Shown here piece after piece: positions 24,630 through 37,523 of a DNA stretch of 64,000 nt. Below the pieces are notes generated by a model. The model saw only the letters and a list, made by a program, of their open reading frames with translations. It was not told the DNA's origin and searched no databases. The DNA lies in contig NC_084808.1 of NCBI RefSeq assembly GCF_963583255.1, forward strand, positions 26,554,300 through 26,618,299, given 5' to 3'. Source of the DNA: Pyrus communis. Lineage: Eukaryota > Streptophyta > Magnoliopsida > Rosales > Rosaceae. Made by a program: the position numbers and the translations under genes. Each line of letters opens with the position of its first letter. Within the stretch, counting starts at the first letter, position 1.

Positions 24630-27600
24630 ATGGCTCTTCTCTCTTCCATCCTTAAACCCCACTGCTCAAGCTCAATCAAAGGCTCCTCTTTAACCCTCTC
24701 TTTTCTCTTATTCCCCAACATATCCTCCTCCTTCTTCTCCACCCTCTGCAGAGCCCACCCCACCACACCGCCCGCACAGCCCTCTCCGCCGCCGCCGGTC
24801 CCCAAGAAAGTCCCTTTCGCTGTCTCAGCTCATGGAAAAACGTGGCAGGATCCCTACCGCTGGATGTCCAACACCGACGACCCTGATCTCGCCGATCATC
24901 TCAACAAAGAAAACTCATAAGCTGAGGCTTTCATGGCCGACACTCAAAATCTGCAGCGCACTCTCTTCTCCGAAACGAAAAGCCGAATGCCCGCCAAGAT
25001 TTCCACTCCTCCTGAGCGCTGGGGACCCTGGTTTGCCCATTTCCTGCCTTACCCATTTCGTATTTTTCGAAAATTTGCATTCTTTGTGTTAGCTGCAGTT
25101 TGTGAATTTGAAATTGCTGTTTTTCGTCGTTGTTATTAGGGCTCGTTTGATAGCTATTTCATTTTTAGCTTTTCAGTGAAGTTTGTGATTCCGCATTGTG
25201 TAATGATAAGAAAAGGCTACAACTTTTGAAAGGAATACACATTAAAAATAACTTACCAATGTCGTTTGTTAAAATTGAGCAGGTTGTATTACCAATTCAT
25301 TCCAGAGGGGAAGGAATACCCGGTTCTTTGTAGACGATTAGGAACTGAAAAAGGTGATTGGATTAAGAACTTTCTCCGATACGCAAGAGGAGGATTTGGA
25401 ATGGAGGAGATTTTGCTCGACTGGAATGAAATTGCAAGGCGATATGGAAAGCTTCTGTCTTTACTTGCATGCTTTCATTGTCGATAGTTGCTGAATTCAA
25501 CGCTCTAGTTGGTTGATAGCCTCATTTTCTTTGTTTTAATCCTTGTATCTTCTTTTCATATTAGTGATTACTGAATTTATGTACTTTAATTGTAGGTTAT
25601 GTGCATGTTGGCACATGTCGAATTTCACCAGACCACCATTTTCTAGCGTACACACTTGATACTAAGGGTGATGAACAGTTCATGCTTCAAATTAAGGACC
25701 TAAGAAGTGGATGTGTTATCCCCAAAGTACAAGTGGATGGTGTTGTTAGCTTGGCATGGGCTCAAGATGGGAGTACTCTGTTCTATACGCTATCAGACAA
25801 GAACCAACGACCTTACAGGCATACTTTATTTCTGTTACTTATGGCTTTTTCTCTCGAGACGATAATATCATCTTACCTATTTGTGCTTTGGCAGAGTATG
25901 CTGCTCAAAACTAGGATCTGATGATATTGAAAATATCACTGTATTTACAGAAAGCAATTCCAGCTTCTGTGTGGACATAACAAGCACAAAGGATGGCAAG
26001 TTTATAACTGTCAATTCAAACTCAAGAACTTCATCTGAGGAAGGAACTTTACTGTTTCATTGTTTTGCAGATATTTACTTTGAAAGTATTTTCCTTGGGT
26101 GAGCTAACTTCTCTGGCTGAACATACAGGTTTATTTGATAGATGCTGCCAACCCATTAGATGGTTTGCAGAGAGTTTGGAAGCGTGTTTCTGGTGTACAG
26201 TATTTTCTTGAACATCACCATGGATTATTTTATGTTCTTACAAATGCTCCTTTGAGTGAAAATAAGGTGTGGTCTGGTGAAGGTTATTACCTAGCTAGCT
26301 GCCGGGGTGAAGATCTACCAACATCTAATTGGCAGGTCAAGTTTCTTCTTACTCATGAATCTTAGTACAGACACTTGGTTTTCTCTATTTCCTGATGTTA
26401 TCTGTACTTCGAGTTCTTCACTACTGAACCTCATTTATGTTTTCGAGTCCTTTTTCTCATTTTGACATACTTTTTTCTTTTTGTAGAATATAATCCTTCC
26501 AAGTGAAGATTTAAGCATACAAGATATGGACATGTTTGATGGACATCTGGTCCTTTCTCTCAGCAAGAAGGGGTTTTCTATGTTGTGTTCCATTAATTTG
26601 CCTGTCCTTGTTGATTGTAAGGTATTTATCTATCTGCTTAGTTACATTTTTGGTTATATAAAAATAAAATGTTACATTGATAGAGTTAACCTTTATCTCT
26701 TCCACATACAAAGTATTTGTCGTTAATCTGCTACTTTTATTGACTTGATTCCAGCACCAATTTGAGATTGATGATCTTGATCCATGGTTTTTCGCTCTGC
26801 CCTCAAACTTATGTAATGTTGTTCCAGGTTCTAACCATGATTTCCATAACTCAGTATACCGTGCAGTGCTTTCATCTCCAGTGGTATACTTTTTAAGCTT
26901 GATTTTAGAGTTTAATAACTTATACACTTTAGTTTGACTTTCTTGTTCGTTTGATTCTTTGTCCATTTTTTAACTTGCAGATGCCTGATGTAGTTGTTGA
27001 CTACGACATGTCGAGCAGGAGATTCTCAATTGTGCAGCAAGAGGAAGTGAGGGATTTTTATGATAGAACATTCCCACCAACTAATCAGCTCGATTTGAAT
27101 AAAAAATTTGGCTCACAATATCAGGAGGATGTCCAGATAAGTGAATCACAGAGATGGAAGGAGTATTCTGATGAATACTGCTGTGTGAGGAAGGAGGTTG
27201 TCTCCCATGATGGTGTTAGAGTTCCGTTGACCATATTGTACTCTCATACAGCCTGGGATAAGAGTCAGTCGCCTGGCCTTCTGAAAGGCTATGGAGCATA
27301 TGGGGAGGTTTTAGATAAAAGCTGGTGTGCAGAGCACCTGTGTTTACTTGATCGGGGATGGGTTGTGGCATTTGCTGATGTGAGGTTGGTCCTTTCTAAT
27401 TTTAGTCATTTCAAAATAATATATGTTTTTGAAAGTGATTCTACTTTCTTAGCTGGAACAAACGTGCTGTATTTCTTGTGAATCCTTTTTGTTATCCTGT
27501 TAAATAACTCGATGTGGTTGTATGGGCAGGGGTGGTGGTGGTGTAGATTCTTCGTGGCACAAATCTGGCACTGGGTTTAATAAATTGAATTCAATATATG

Positions 27601-28435
27601 ATTTTGTATCATGTGGAAACTACCTGATTGAAGAGGGATACGTACATAAAGATCGGCTTGGTGCTATTGGACATAGTGCTGGAGGCCTTCTTGTTGGAGC
27701 AACTATCAATATGTATCCCGATCTCTTTCGAGCTTCTATTTTGAAGGTTAGTTTTTAAAGCCAACAACTAGTCTCTTCTTTTTGTTATTCTGGTTTGATG
27801 AACTTGGACTCCTGTCCATCAGCGCTTCAGTAGTTCCAGTTATCTTTTTCTTTTATAGTAGAAAAGAAGTGCATTCTGTTTACCTTTGTATTACATTGTT
27901 GGTACTGATGTTTGGATGATATATTTGTCAGGTTCCGTTCCTTGATATATGCAACACTTTAATGGATCCTAGTTTGCCTCTCACCATTCTGGATTATGAA
28001 GAATTCGGCAATCCTCAGATACAGTCCGAATTTGAGCTTATCTTCAGTTATTCACCGTACGATAACATTTCTCAAGGCAGTTGCTACCCTTCAATGCTTG
28101 TTACAGCGTCCCTTCACGACTCAAGGTATATTCATCTTGTACCTTTTGTTATCCTAGTTACATGCAGTAACAAATCCAGGCACACACACATTCCATATAC
28201 TTACTCTGGTTGCATTTAACATCCATTTCTCAGGGTTGGGTTTTGGGAAGCCGCCAAGTGGGTGGCCAAAGTTCGAGAGAGTACATGTCCTCGTTGTTCA
28301 TGTTCAGTCATTCTGAAGACAAATATGGCTGGAGGACATTTTGGCGAAGGTGGACGGTATGCTCAATGTGAGGAAGCTGCTTATGATTATGCATTTCTAT
28401 TCAAAGCTATGGGGTTGCTGAAGATTGAAAAATAA
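24630..28435 (+). pseudogene. prolyl oligopeptidase / oligopeptidase B-like, probably disabled
   Basis: Eleven exons can be laid out: 24630-25030, 25283-25446, 25596-25818, 25895-26039, 26129-26335, 26487-26621, 26755-26883, 26981-27384, 27530-27746, 27932-28125 and 28234-28435, giving 806 codons in one frame. The N-terminus is Ser-rich and looks like a plastid or mitochondrial transit peptide. A beta-propeller region (CRISPDHHFLAYTLDTKGDE) precedes the S9 peptidase domain, where the nucleophile Ser is in GHSAGG, the Asp in LHDSR and the His in GGHFGEGG, so the triad is kept. Damage: TAA at 24918-24920 replaces the expected Tyr in ENSYAEAFMADTQN. Donor sites of introns 2 and 4 read GA instead of GT (25447, 26040), and intron 3 has GC. 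An in-frame ATG at 24933 could give a protein without the transit peptide, but the GA donors would still block normal splicing. The rest of the frame is clean, so decay is young or the reference has local errors. Confidence 0.82.
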
Positions 28436-29283
28436 GATTTGCAGTGCAATGGGCAGTGGTCTCAGAGGAAGTCGAAGGAACTGGCTGGATTCCCTGGTGA
28501 AGAGTGAACGTTTTCTTCCTGCAATTCTATCGCGCGCTCGCTCTATGGGATTGAGCTCTTGAGGGGAAGGAATTTACTAGGCAGGCAGTATTTTGCTGAG
28601 GGTTTGAGTTGGTTCAAGGCTCGCTAACACCTGCAGACAATGAGAGCATTTCTGCTCTAGTACTGTAACTCCAAGGAATTTTCGTGCAATCCTCCTCGGA
28701 TCTCTCCTTCATTTTCGCCTCTTTGCAGTAAGGGGACTGATCGAAAGTTTTCGTTAAAGATAGATTGTTAAGCTTATCTCAGTTGAAGTATTCACCATTT
28801 TCTTGGTGACCGGAGCAGACCATGTCGTTAACGGAGATTAACGTGGAACCTGGTTTCCAAATCCAAGGAGTCGAGAACTGTTACATGAAAGATGATTTGG
28901 CTTACAGTAATCAGAACGGTGAATATATACTGAAGCTCTTGACGAATGGTTATACACCTTCCAATTTTTATATTCATTTTTTGAAAATTCAGTGTTGCAA
29001 AATTGATTCGTGGTTCATTCCTCGACTGGAAAGATAGTAATTTTCTTCAGGTTGAAATTTTTTGACAATAGGGACCAATTACGATTTGTGTTATGTCTCT
29101 CTTAAACGTCATATTACACGTTTTACTTGTTTTGTATCAAATCCATGTAAAGTAAAGTAAGCTAGAATGGCGCTAATCCAAATATTCAATGCTGAAATAA
29201 GGTGCCTTTAATTTGCTCAAAATATTTAATTCACATGCCCAAGGTTAAAGATGAAATCACAGATCCATATCTGAGGATAGTCA
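28436..29283. other. 3' flank of the oligopeptidase-like gene
   Basis: Moderately GC-balanced sequence that may include the 3' UTR. A 72-codon open frame from an ATG at 28822 (MSLTEINVEPGFQIQG) shows no family I recognise and no splice context, so it is not called a gene. Confidence 0.35.
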
Positions 29284-29298
29284 AATTAGCTAGGACAA

Positions 29299-29513
29299 AC
29301 CACGATGGGGTGGCCTAGTGGTTGGGGACGAACTTCAAACTTCTATTTCATACGGCACGTTGTAGGTTCGATTTCTAGCGTTGGTGAATCACATGAAGGT
29401 GGCTAGAGTGAAGTTGTAAAGCATTTGTTTGTGAGTCTTCCCATGATTCGAAATGATGAATTATTATGACGAACCTACCAGCTGATCACCTTTACAAAAA
29501 AAAAAAAAAAAGG
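29299..29513 (+). mobile_element. tRNA-derived SINE
   Basis: The head has an A-box-like GGTGGCCTAGTGGTTGGGG and a B box, GTAGGTTCGATTTCTAG, spaced as in a pol III promoter. The element ends in an A-tract (29496-29511). A 15-bp target duplication flanks it: AATTAGCTAGGACAA at 29284-29298 and AATTAACTAGGACAA at 29514-29528, one mismatch. About 215 bp, no ORF, as expected for a plant SINE moved by LINE machinery. Confidence 0.9.
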
Positions 29514-29528
29514 AATTAACTAGGACAA

Positions 29529-30141
29529 TGTGTCGGCATGTATCCAAGTTCGATTTCTCCTCCCTATAAAAAAAATATCCCACAACTTTTGTTAAATGCA
29601 CTAAAACGATTTTATTAATCCCCATTAATCTTTGTTTTCAATCATGAATTTTGTCACATTAGTATTGATGGGTGCATTTCCCCCTGTTTTTTTGTTCACC
29701 AAATGGTCCCTAATTATCCACTTAAATTTTCAGCTTTCCATGTTATCAGGTGGTGTTCTATGCGTGTCCCGTTTCGACGTCATGGAGTTATTAATTTAAT
29801 TAACCCTCAACCAAAATAACATAAACTTGGAAAGAAAAAAAATTGACTGAAATTGTCACATTTAATTCCTTAAAAATGAAAACAAGTTGAAATTATTAAT
29901 TTCAATTCCTAAATAATGCAACGAGTTGTTCATAATTTCATACGCCTCTAAATTTCGTCCTTTAAAAGGGTACTTGTAACACTCATATCTCTCGCAGCTC
30001 ACCAGTCACTCCTAAACCCATTATCAAGCATATATAATTCCCTGTGAATATATATGCTTGGAAATTAATGCCACGTAATATAATCTCAACTTAATTAGCA
30101 CATACTTATATATCGATTGAACAAGAAGTATTTCCGAAATA
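29529..30141. other. upstream region of RRT-like copy A
   Basis: AT-rich spacer and presumed promoter. No repeat or additional gene recognised. Confidence 0.4.
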
Positions 30142-32432
30142 ATGGATAGAAAGGATTATCCCATGGAGCCAGAATTCGAGGAGATGAAGGAAAAGCCCTA
30201 CAAGAGTAAAGTCCTGTACTTGAGGTGCACAGGAGCCATGAAAGCTGAACTATTGAAGGTTCTGGAACGCCTGGTTCCTGGAGGGATCAAAACTGATAAG
30301 CTCAAGAGTTTTATCAATGGGGGCATCAAAGCCAAGAAGTTAGAGGGTTTTGTCATTGGTCGAGCCCGACTGGAGCGGTTGAAGCTTTGGGCGGCGAGGG
30401 TCACGACGGTGCTGCTACTGTGGGCTATTACCGTGCAGCTCAAGGCTCTGGGCGAGACCTTGTTGCCAAGGATATCTCAGAGCTCTCTTCCACCTGAAAG
30501 TACGTATATATGTTACCAATGTCACGCATGCATGCATGCATGCCACTATTTGAATTTCTCATTGTTTTTTTGTTCTTCTGTGAAATTAAATAGGATCTTT
30601 AATTTTCGTTTGTGATTACCTCTAGGGGTTTATGAGAATAATGGATATCTGATGGTTTCATCCAATGGAGGACTAAATCAAATGCGATCTGGTGTAAGTA
30701 ATTTATTTATTCTTTCTAATTATAATTTCCTGTCACTAATTGTCCATAAGTTTTGAATGTTGCTATGGTTGGTTTTACTATACTCTTATAGATAAGTGAC
30801 ATGGTGGCTATTGCAAGATATATGAATGTCACGCTTATAGTTCCTGAATTGGATAATACTTCCTTCTGGAATGACCAGAGGTGAGACTAAGCTAGCTGCA
30901 GCTGCATCTTAATTATGCTGTTAATTATTTTAATCTAACCAGTTAAATTAAATCAATAATATGTTTGGTTATATATGGCAGCCAATTCAAAGACATATTC
31001 GACGTAGATTATTTCATTGCATCGTTGAGAGACGAAGTTCGAATTTTGAAAGAATTGCCTCCTGAGCAGAAGAAAAAAGTGGAATTAGAATCCCTTTATT
31101 CCATGCCTCCCATCAGCTGGTCTAACATGACTTACTACTATAACACGGTTAGTCTATTTTTATCTGTTGAAATGTTACCATTATTCATTAACCACAACCA
31201 CTGATTGTGTTACTAATTGCACAGATCATTCCTCGGTTTAAAACATACGAAGTTGTGCACTTCACCAAAACTGATGCTAGGCTTGCTAACAATGGGATTC
31301 CTGAAGAGGTTCAGAAGCTTCGGTGCCGTGCAAACTACCAAGCTCTGAGATTTGCTCCTCCGATTGAGGAATTGGGCGGGAAAATCGTCCGAATTCTCAT
31401 GGAAAGAGGCCCTTTCTTGGTCCTTCATCTGAGATACGAAATGGACATGGTGGCCTTCTCTGGTTGTACTGAAGGTTGCAACGAAGAAGAGATTGAAGAA
31501 ACCACCAAAATGAGGTAATTAACATAATAACGTGCATGTACACATGTAAATCAAGTTCTAATTGCCACAGAATATTTGACATATATGTTAAGTTGTTAGA
31601 TTGAATTGGGAAAATTGACTATGTGAACTCTTTTTTAAAATGTATGATTACTTAGATTTAATAGTACGACAACATAATTTTAATAAGGATACGACAGTTT
31701 GACAACATAACTTTGCAATTCAGATATGAATACCCGTGGTGGAAAGAGAAGGAAATAGATTCTGATAAGAAAAGGAAAGCCGGTTTATGCCCTCTAACCC
31801 CAGAAGAAACTGCCCTAGCATTGAGGGCACTGGACATTGATCCAAATATCCAAGTGTATATTGCTGCTGGAGATATTTACAAGGCAGAGAGGAGAATGGC
31901 ACCTCTCAAAGAAGCTTTTCCAAACTTGGTAATTAACTTGATTATTGATAATTCACTTCAACTAATCATAGTAATTCTGTAGATTAATTAACTGATAATT
32001 ATAACTTATATGATTAAACAGGTGAGAAAGGAGACATTGGCGGAAGCATCGGATCTACTGCCCTTCCAAAGCCATTCAAACCAGATGGCAGCACTGGATT
32101 ATTACGTGTCAATAAAGAGTGACATTTTTGTCCCAACATATGGAGGCAACATGGCCAAAGTAGTGGAAGGGCATAGAAGGTATTTGGGATTCAAGAAGAC
32201 CATTCTTCTGGACAGAAAAGTTCTGGTTGATCTGGTAGATCTGTACAACAATGGAAGTGTGAGCTGGAATGAATTCTCATTTGGAGTGAGGGCTGCTCAT
32301 GCAGACCGCATGGGAAACCCTACTACAAGACTGGAGGTGCCGGGAAAACCAAAGCTAGAAGATTACTTTTATACAAACCCACAGGAATGTTTGGCACCTA
32401 TTGATAATGAAGATAGCAACAACGAAGATTAA
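30142..32432 (+). CDS. RRT-like GT106 glycosyltransferase (O-fucosyltransferase family), copy A
   Basis: Seven exons (30142-30499, 30626-30693, 30792-30880, 30982-31147, 31225-31514, 31724-31928, 32022-32432) give 528 codons. The N-terminal tail is cytosolic and charged. A type II signal anchor follows at about residues 80-100 ([20 protein letters not shown]), then a lumenal O-FucT domain with [76 protein letters not shown] and [17 protein letters not shown] then [10 protein letters not shown]. The order and wording match the Arabidopsis RRT group (GT106), Golgi enzymes that add rhamnose from UDP-Rha to the rhamnogalacturonan I backbone of pectin. No lesion is seen. Unlike copies B and C it has no intron after the EGHRR codons. 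Confidence 0.88.
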
Positions 32433-32836
32433 TTATTACTAATTATATTATGTTGTGATTAAATGTATGAACAAATATTTTTTTTCATTAATAATGACCT
32501 TTTATTAGGGGATTTTTTCTGTTGATATCAGTCTTATCAATTCATGTATTAAATTGAAGTTACCACTGTTCCCTGCAAAATTGGGAAAGAAGGGAATCAA
32601 AGTGTAAGATAATATTCATGCAAAGCAAAGCATATACATTTGAATATTCTTGCAGTATTTTCTTGGTAAATTAATTGGTCATTCCTAATAAAATCTCTAA
32701 AATTGCATAAAACTTTTTTCTATGTCTCTCGTCACACCATTAATTTCTCTCATGTAATTGAGAGATACCTGTAAAGTTTTTGTAGATAAAAATTTGTGAG
32801 CATTGAGAGAGGTTTCCCTTTTTTTTTTTTTTTTTT
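32433..32836. other. 3' flank of copy A
   Basis: AT-rich 3' UTR and spacer ending in a T-tract at 32817-32836. No gene seen. Confidence 0.4.
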
Positions 32837-32852
32837 GAGATATATATTTGTT

Positions 32853-33022
32853 TTTTTTTTTTTGAACAAACGACATTATCTACGTTAAAAGGAATGAGCT
32901 GGGCTTCGCCTCACAATGGGCTAGCAATAATGTGGTTTAAATTCGCTTTTGAAGAGAATCGAACCTAAGACCTCTTACTTATAAGTGAAGAGAAATACCA
33001 ATAGATTGTAATACTAAGTTGC
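32853..33022 (-). mobile_element. SINE on the minus strand
   Basis: On the minus strand the element has a tRNA-like head and a B box, TCTTAGGTTCGATTC (plus-strand position about 32956-32972), and ends in an A-tract seen as T-run 32851-32863 on the plus strand. A 16-bp exact target duplication, GAGATATATATTTGTT, lies at 32837-32852 and 33023-33038. It is a different SINE family from the one at 29299. Confidence 0.88.
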
Positions 33023-33121
33023 GAGATATATATTTGTTAAATTTGGGTTTACATAATTTTCCCCCGGATAAAGCATAACATGTTCTTTTTAGTAGTAAAT
33101 TAATGTTTTCAACAACAACAA

Positions 33122-33299
33122 CAACAAATGTCATACCTACAAAATTGTTTAATGTGCCACGAATAATGTAATAAACTAGAAAAAATTATCAATTTTAAGA
33201 AAAGAGATGTCAACAAATGTCATACCTACAAAATTGTTTAATGTGCCATGAATAATGTAATAAACTAGAAAAAATTATCAATTTTAAGAAAAGAGATGT
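33122..33299. repeat. 89-bp tandem duplication
   Basis: Two almost identical 89-bp units start with CAACAAATGTCATACCTAC at 33122 and 33211. They sit at the left border of the large segmental duplication. The corresponding place in the sister unit (from 42465) has a single copy. Confidence 0.9.
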
Positions 33300-34735
33300 C
33301 ACTAGATTTAGAACTAGTTAACTAATGACTCGATACAATGTGAATAATATGAAACTAAAATTAAATTAGCTAAATTTGTTCAAAAAAAGAAAAACTAAAC
33401 TAGCTAAATACATCAGTCATGTGCAACTCATGCATTATTTTCTTTTAATTTATACTCAAAATACAATTTTTATCTTTGTTACTGCAAGAAAACTGACTAC
33501 CAAATTGTATATCACATATGACATGTGTATGAGGCACAACTCTCTATAGCCATGCAACTCAGTTTCGTCAAGCAAACTAAACCGACCATATTTCTTTTTC
33601 AATCTTAAATAACAGAATTAGTGTTATTATCGTTAATAATTAATAAACATTTGGCTCGAATACATCTATCGGTGTCTTTAATAAGCCTGGTATTTGCTAT
33701 GAATTTCATACGTGATTGGCTTGTCAACTTTTAATTAGGTTTGCTTTATATTAATCATTAATTTGACGTAAATGGTACAAAAAATTGCCAAGATTCGGAT
33801 TATAATTAAAGATTAAAACCTATCATCTATCTAGTTCACAATTATTTAATTTATTTTCTGAAAAGCACAATCATATATTAACTAGGATCGTGTACGATTG
33901 TTTGTTTACTCACAAACGCCTTGAAATTTTTAATCGGATCTATATCTTTTTGCTTTTATTTTGATATTCTTACTGACTTTGAATGGTGTAAACTACAAAA
34001 GGTGCGTTAATTTAATCAAAGCATGTTTGTCCAAAACATCAGAAATGGGCAAGGCAGCTTTTTATTTTTTCGGATATTTTACAACTCTAGGATGTGTAAC
34101 GGTCAAACCGTCACGTAATGCTATTACTTCTGAGTTATAATATAAGTGCCTAACTAACATGTTTGTTATTTCATGGACTTAAGATGAAGTAGTAAAACAA
34201 ATATACATGTTATCATTTGAATAAATTGATAACACCACATAGTGTCAGTGTGTCACACCAAAAAACATCTCTTATAGGTAAGATAAATTCTACAACACTA
34301 TGGGTCTCAACTCATACAAATTGTTTGATAAAAAATAGTTAGATTTAAAGAGTTTTTTCCATCAATATGACTCGATGCATATTGGTTTTGTGAAAAATGC
34401 GCTTTGTCTAACAATTATTAGTATGAAATTGTAGAACGATTGCAATTGGCTTACATTAATTTGGCTGCAATTAAATGGTTGATGTATGACTATTTCTCTC
34501 TCCTTTCATGCCTAACGGTAATGAATAATATAACTCTCAATATTTATGAATTATGAGAGTGCATGAGCTCCCTTTAAAAGCAACAATGTATCTCCATTGT
34601 TAGCTCGTGGCTTCTCAGGCCAGCTTTGTTATCCAAAAAGCCGGTCAGAAAAAACCGCCTCAAAATTCCTATTTTTTATATTTGCTGTCACTGCAAGAGC
34701 TACTTCATATATATAGTTGAAGTAGTATTGTGGAG
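33300..34735. other. upstream region of RRT-like copy B
   Basis: AT-rich presumed promoter region, collinear with 42740-45797 once the insertions there are removed. A shared block from GCATGAGCTCCCTTTAAAAG (34561-34580) to the ATG is strongly conserved between B and C and probably holds the core promoter and leader. No ORF. Confidence 0.5.
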
Positions 34736-37523
34736 ATGGAAAAAACTAAAGGTGCTTTCGAAGAGTCTGAATTTGGGGAGGCCAAGGTGAAGCAACATAA
34801 GATGGAACACTATTTGAAGTACTTTGTAGAAATCAAAGTGGACAAATTCATAGGAGGATTCAACTTCAAGGGCGAGAGGTTGACGAGCTTGATCATTGCG
34901 CAGTCACAGTTATGCAGACTCAAGTTGTTTGCTTTTGTAACCACAACCATGCTGCTTCTCTGCGTCTGCGCGGTGCAGCTGAGCACGCTCAGCGATGTGA
35001 TGAAGCCCGGGGTTTTCATGTTTCGCTCGAATTCTCAAACCATCACCCCGCCACAAATTACTGGAATTGAAAGTAAGTGTCCACAACTTTCTCATAAGGT
35101 TAATAATATTTGTTATTTATGCCAGCCGTTAGTTTGATATACGTTGTTAGCTCGTTTTGTTTTTATAACTTAAGCTTTTAAGGCAAGTGGTGTCTAACAC
35201 GGTTTCTTACAATTGTCAAGATTTTGGTTTGAAGACTCGTGTTCATTTTTGTAGGAGATTATGAGAATAATGGATATCTGATGGTCTCATCCAATGGAGG
35301 ATTGAATCAAATGCGAACTGGGGTAAGTACTTTTTCTAATATTTTTCCTGTTTTACATTAATATTCTTGAAAACTCAAGTCATGCTCTTAAAAATCTTAC
35401 ACTGCAGATTTGTGACATGGTGGCTATTGCAAGTTTTATGAATGTCACGCTTATAGTTCCTGAGTTGGACAATACCTCCTTTTGGAATGACCGCAGGTTA
35501 GTCAAATTACAACTCTCTCCCTATGTCTTTCACTTAAACTGGAGTAAGGCAGTATGGCCATATGGCTCCCCAAACCGCTATTACAAAAGCATAAGATCCA
35601 TGCCCTTTGGTTTTCTTCCAACTCAACTCTGGTCCTACTCGGCATAAGAGATGCCTTAGTAAGAACAAATTCTAGAGTCCGCTTGTTAGATCACGTGGCT
35701 GTGCGACCATACACAGTTAAAAAAGGTCGTCTGTATTTTCTTTTCTCCCGTCCCTACCCATTATCCCACCCAATTCTCTCTAGAGCCGTGTATGGTCGGT
35801 CAGACAAAACCTTTTCTCCCTAGTCACTAGTCAGGCAACCCTACCCAAGTACCTTCGTTAACAATAAATTAAATCTGACAGAGTTGAATACTTAATTTTG
35901 CAGTGGATTTGAAGACATATTTGATGTGGATTACTTCATTGCCTCGCTGAGAGATGAGGTCAGGATACTAAAAGCTCTGCCTGATAAGCAGAAAAGAAGA
36001 GTAAAGAAAGCTACCCTCTATTCCATGCCTCCTGTCAGCTGGGCTAACATGACATATTACTACGAACTGGTAGTTAAAAGATTAATTCATTAATCATCGT
36101 CATTGTGTTACTAAAATTAATGTTAATTACCACTAATCTTTTGTCAATACTTGATTCGTAAGCAGATTCTTCCTCGCATAAAGAATTATGAAGTGCTGCA
36201 TTTCACTAAGACTGATGCCAGGCTTGCAAATAATGGGATCCCAAAAGAAGTTCAGAAACTGCGGTGCAAAGCGAATTACAGAGCTCTGAGATTCACTCCT
36301 CCTATTGAGGAACTGGGAAAGAAGATTGTCAGGATTCTGAGGGAAAAGGGTCCATTCCTAGTTATTCATCTGAGATATGAAATGGACATGTTGGCATTTT
36401 CTGGTTGTACGGAAGGTTGCAATGCCAAAGAAATTGAAGAACTAACAAATATGAGGTTAGAGTAAGAAGAAAATCTTTGGTAGGGCAGTATGATCACGTT
36501 ATTCTTAGGACATCTCTCACAAGTATAGGGACAATGTGGGGTCTGGTGAAACTCAAATGAACAGGGACCAGCTCGTTTATAAGATCTTCACAATGAATGA
36601 CGTGGTCAAACTACTCTGAAGATTTTCTCAATCTTAATTTCACTTCCTTTATAGTTGTTTCTTTTCATTAATCCAATGGTGCTATGAATAGGATTAACTT
36701 GCAAATGTTAATATATTAAATAGATTTGCTTACCCATGGTGGAAGGAGAAAATAATAGATTCTGATAAGAAAAGAAGAGCTGGGACATGCCCTTTAACAC
36801 CTGAGGAAACTGCACTTGCACTGAGGGCTTTGGATATTGATCCTGGCATCCAAGTTTATATCGCTGCTGGCGATATATATGGCGGAGAAAGGAGAATGGC
36901 GTCTCTGAGACTAGCCTTTCCCCATATGGTTAGTTGCTTGGACCTCAAGAAACAACTCGATTACAAGTATTACACCCATGTTCAAAGCTTATTATCGTCT
37001 GCAAACAGGTTAAAAAGGAGACGTTGCTGCAATCCTCTGACCTCGAGCCCTTTTGGAACCATTCAAACCAAATGGCAGCGTTGGATTATATGGTATCACT
37101 GGAAAGCGACATCTTCGTTCCTAGTTATAAAGGAAACATGGCAAGTGTTGTTGAAGGCCATAGAAGGTATGTAACATATGTTACCAATATATTTTTCATT
37201 ACCCTATTAATTTCTTTCTCAAAACATTTGATACATAAGTATACATACAAATTTGTGTGTGCACGCGGGGGTGCAGGTACTTGGGATTCAGGACGACGAT
37301 TCGGCTACATAGAAAGCTTTTGGTGGAACTAACAGACCAGTACAAGAATGGAAGTTTGAGCTGGGATGAATTTTCGCAAGCAGTGAAAGCAGGGCACGCT
37401 AATCGCATGGGAAGCCCAACTCAAAGATTGGAGATTCCTGGCAAGCCGAAGGAAGAAGAATATTTCTATAACAATCCCCAAGAATGTTTGCCACAAATTG
37501 TTGAAAAACCAAAAGGTCCTTGA
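34736..37523 (+). CDS. RRT-like GT106 glycosyltransferase (O-fucosyltransferase family), copy B
   Basis: Eight exons (34736-35072, 35255-35322, 35408-35496, 35904-36069, 36166-36455, 36724-36928, 37009-37166, 37277-37523) give 519 codons. It has the same layout as copy A: short basic cytosolic tail, signal anchor near residues 65-85 ([19 protein letters not shown]), and lumenal domain with [55 protein letters not shown] and [10 protein letters not shown]. Exons 2 to 6 have exactly the same lengths as in A, while A's last exon is split here by a 110-bp intron (37167-37276). All key motifs are intact, so it is probably functional. The sister copy C lies about 11 kb downstream. Predicted role: Golgi rhamnosyltransferase acting on pectin RG-I. 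Confidence 0.88.

Noticed and set aside
28822..29037. 72-codon ORF starting MSLTEINVEPGF
   Set aside because: Has an ATG and fair composition but no recognised homology and no supporting gene structure; could be part of a 3' UTR.
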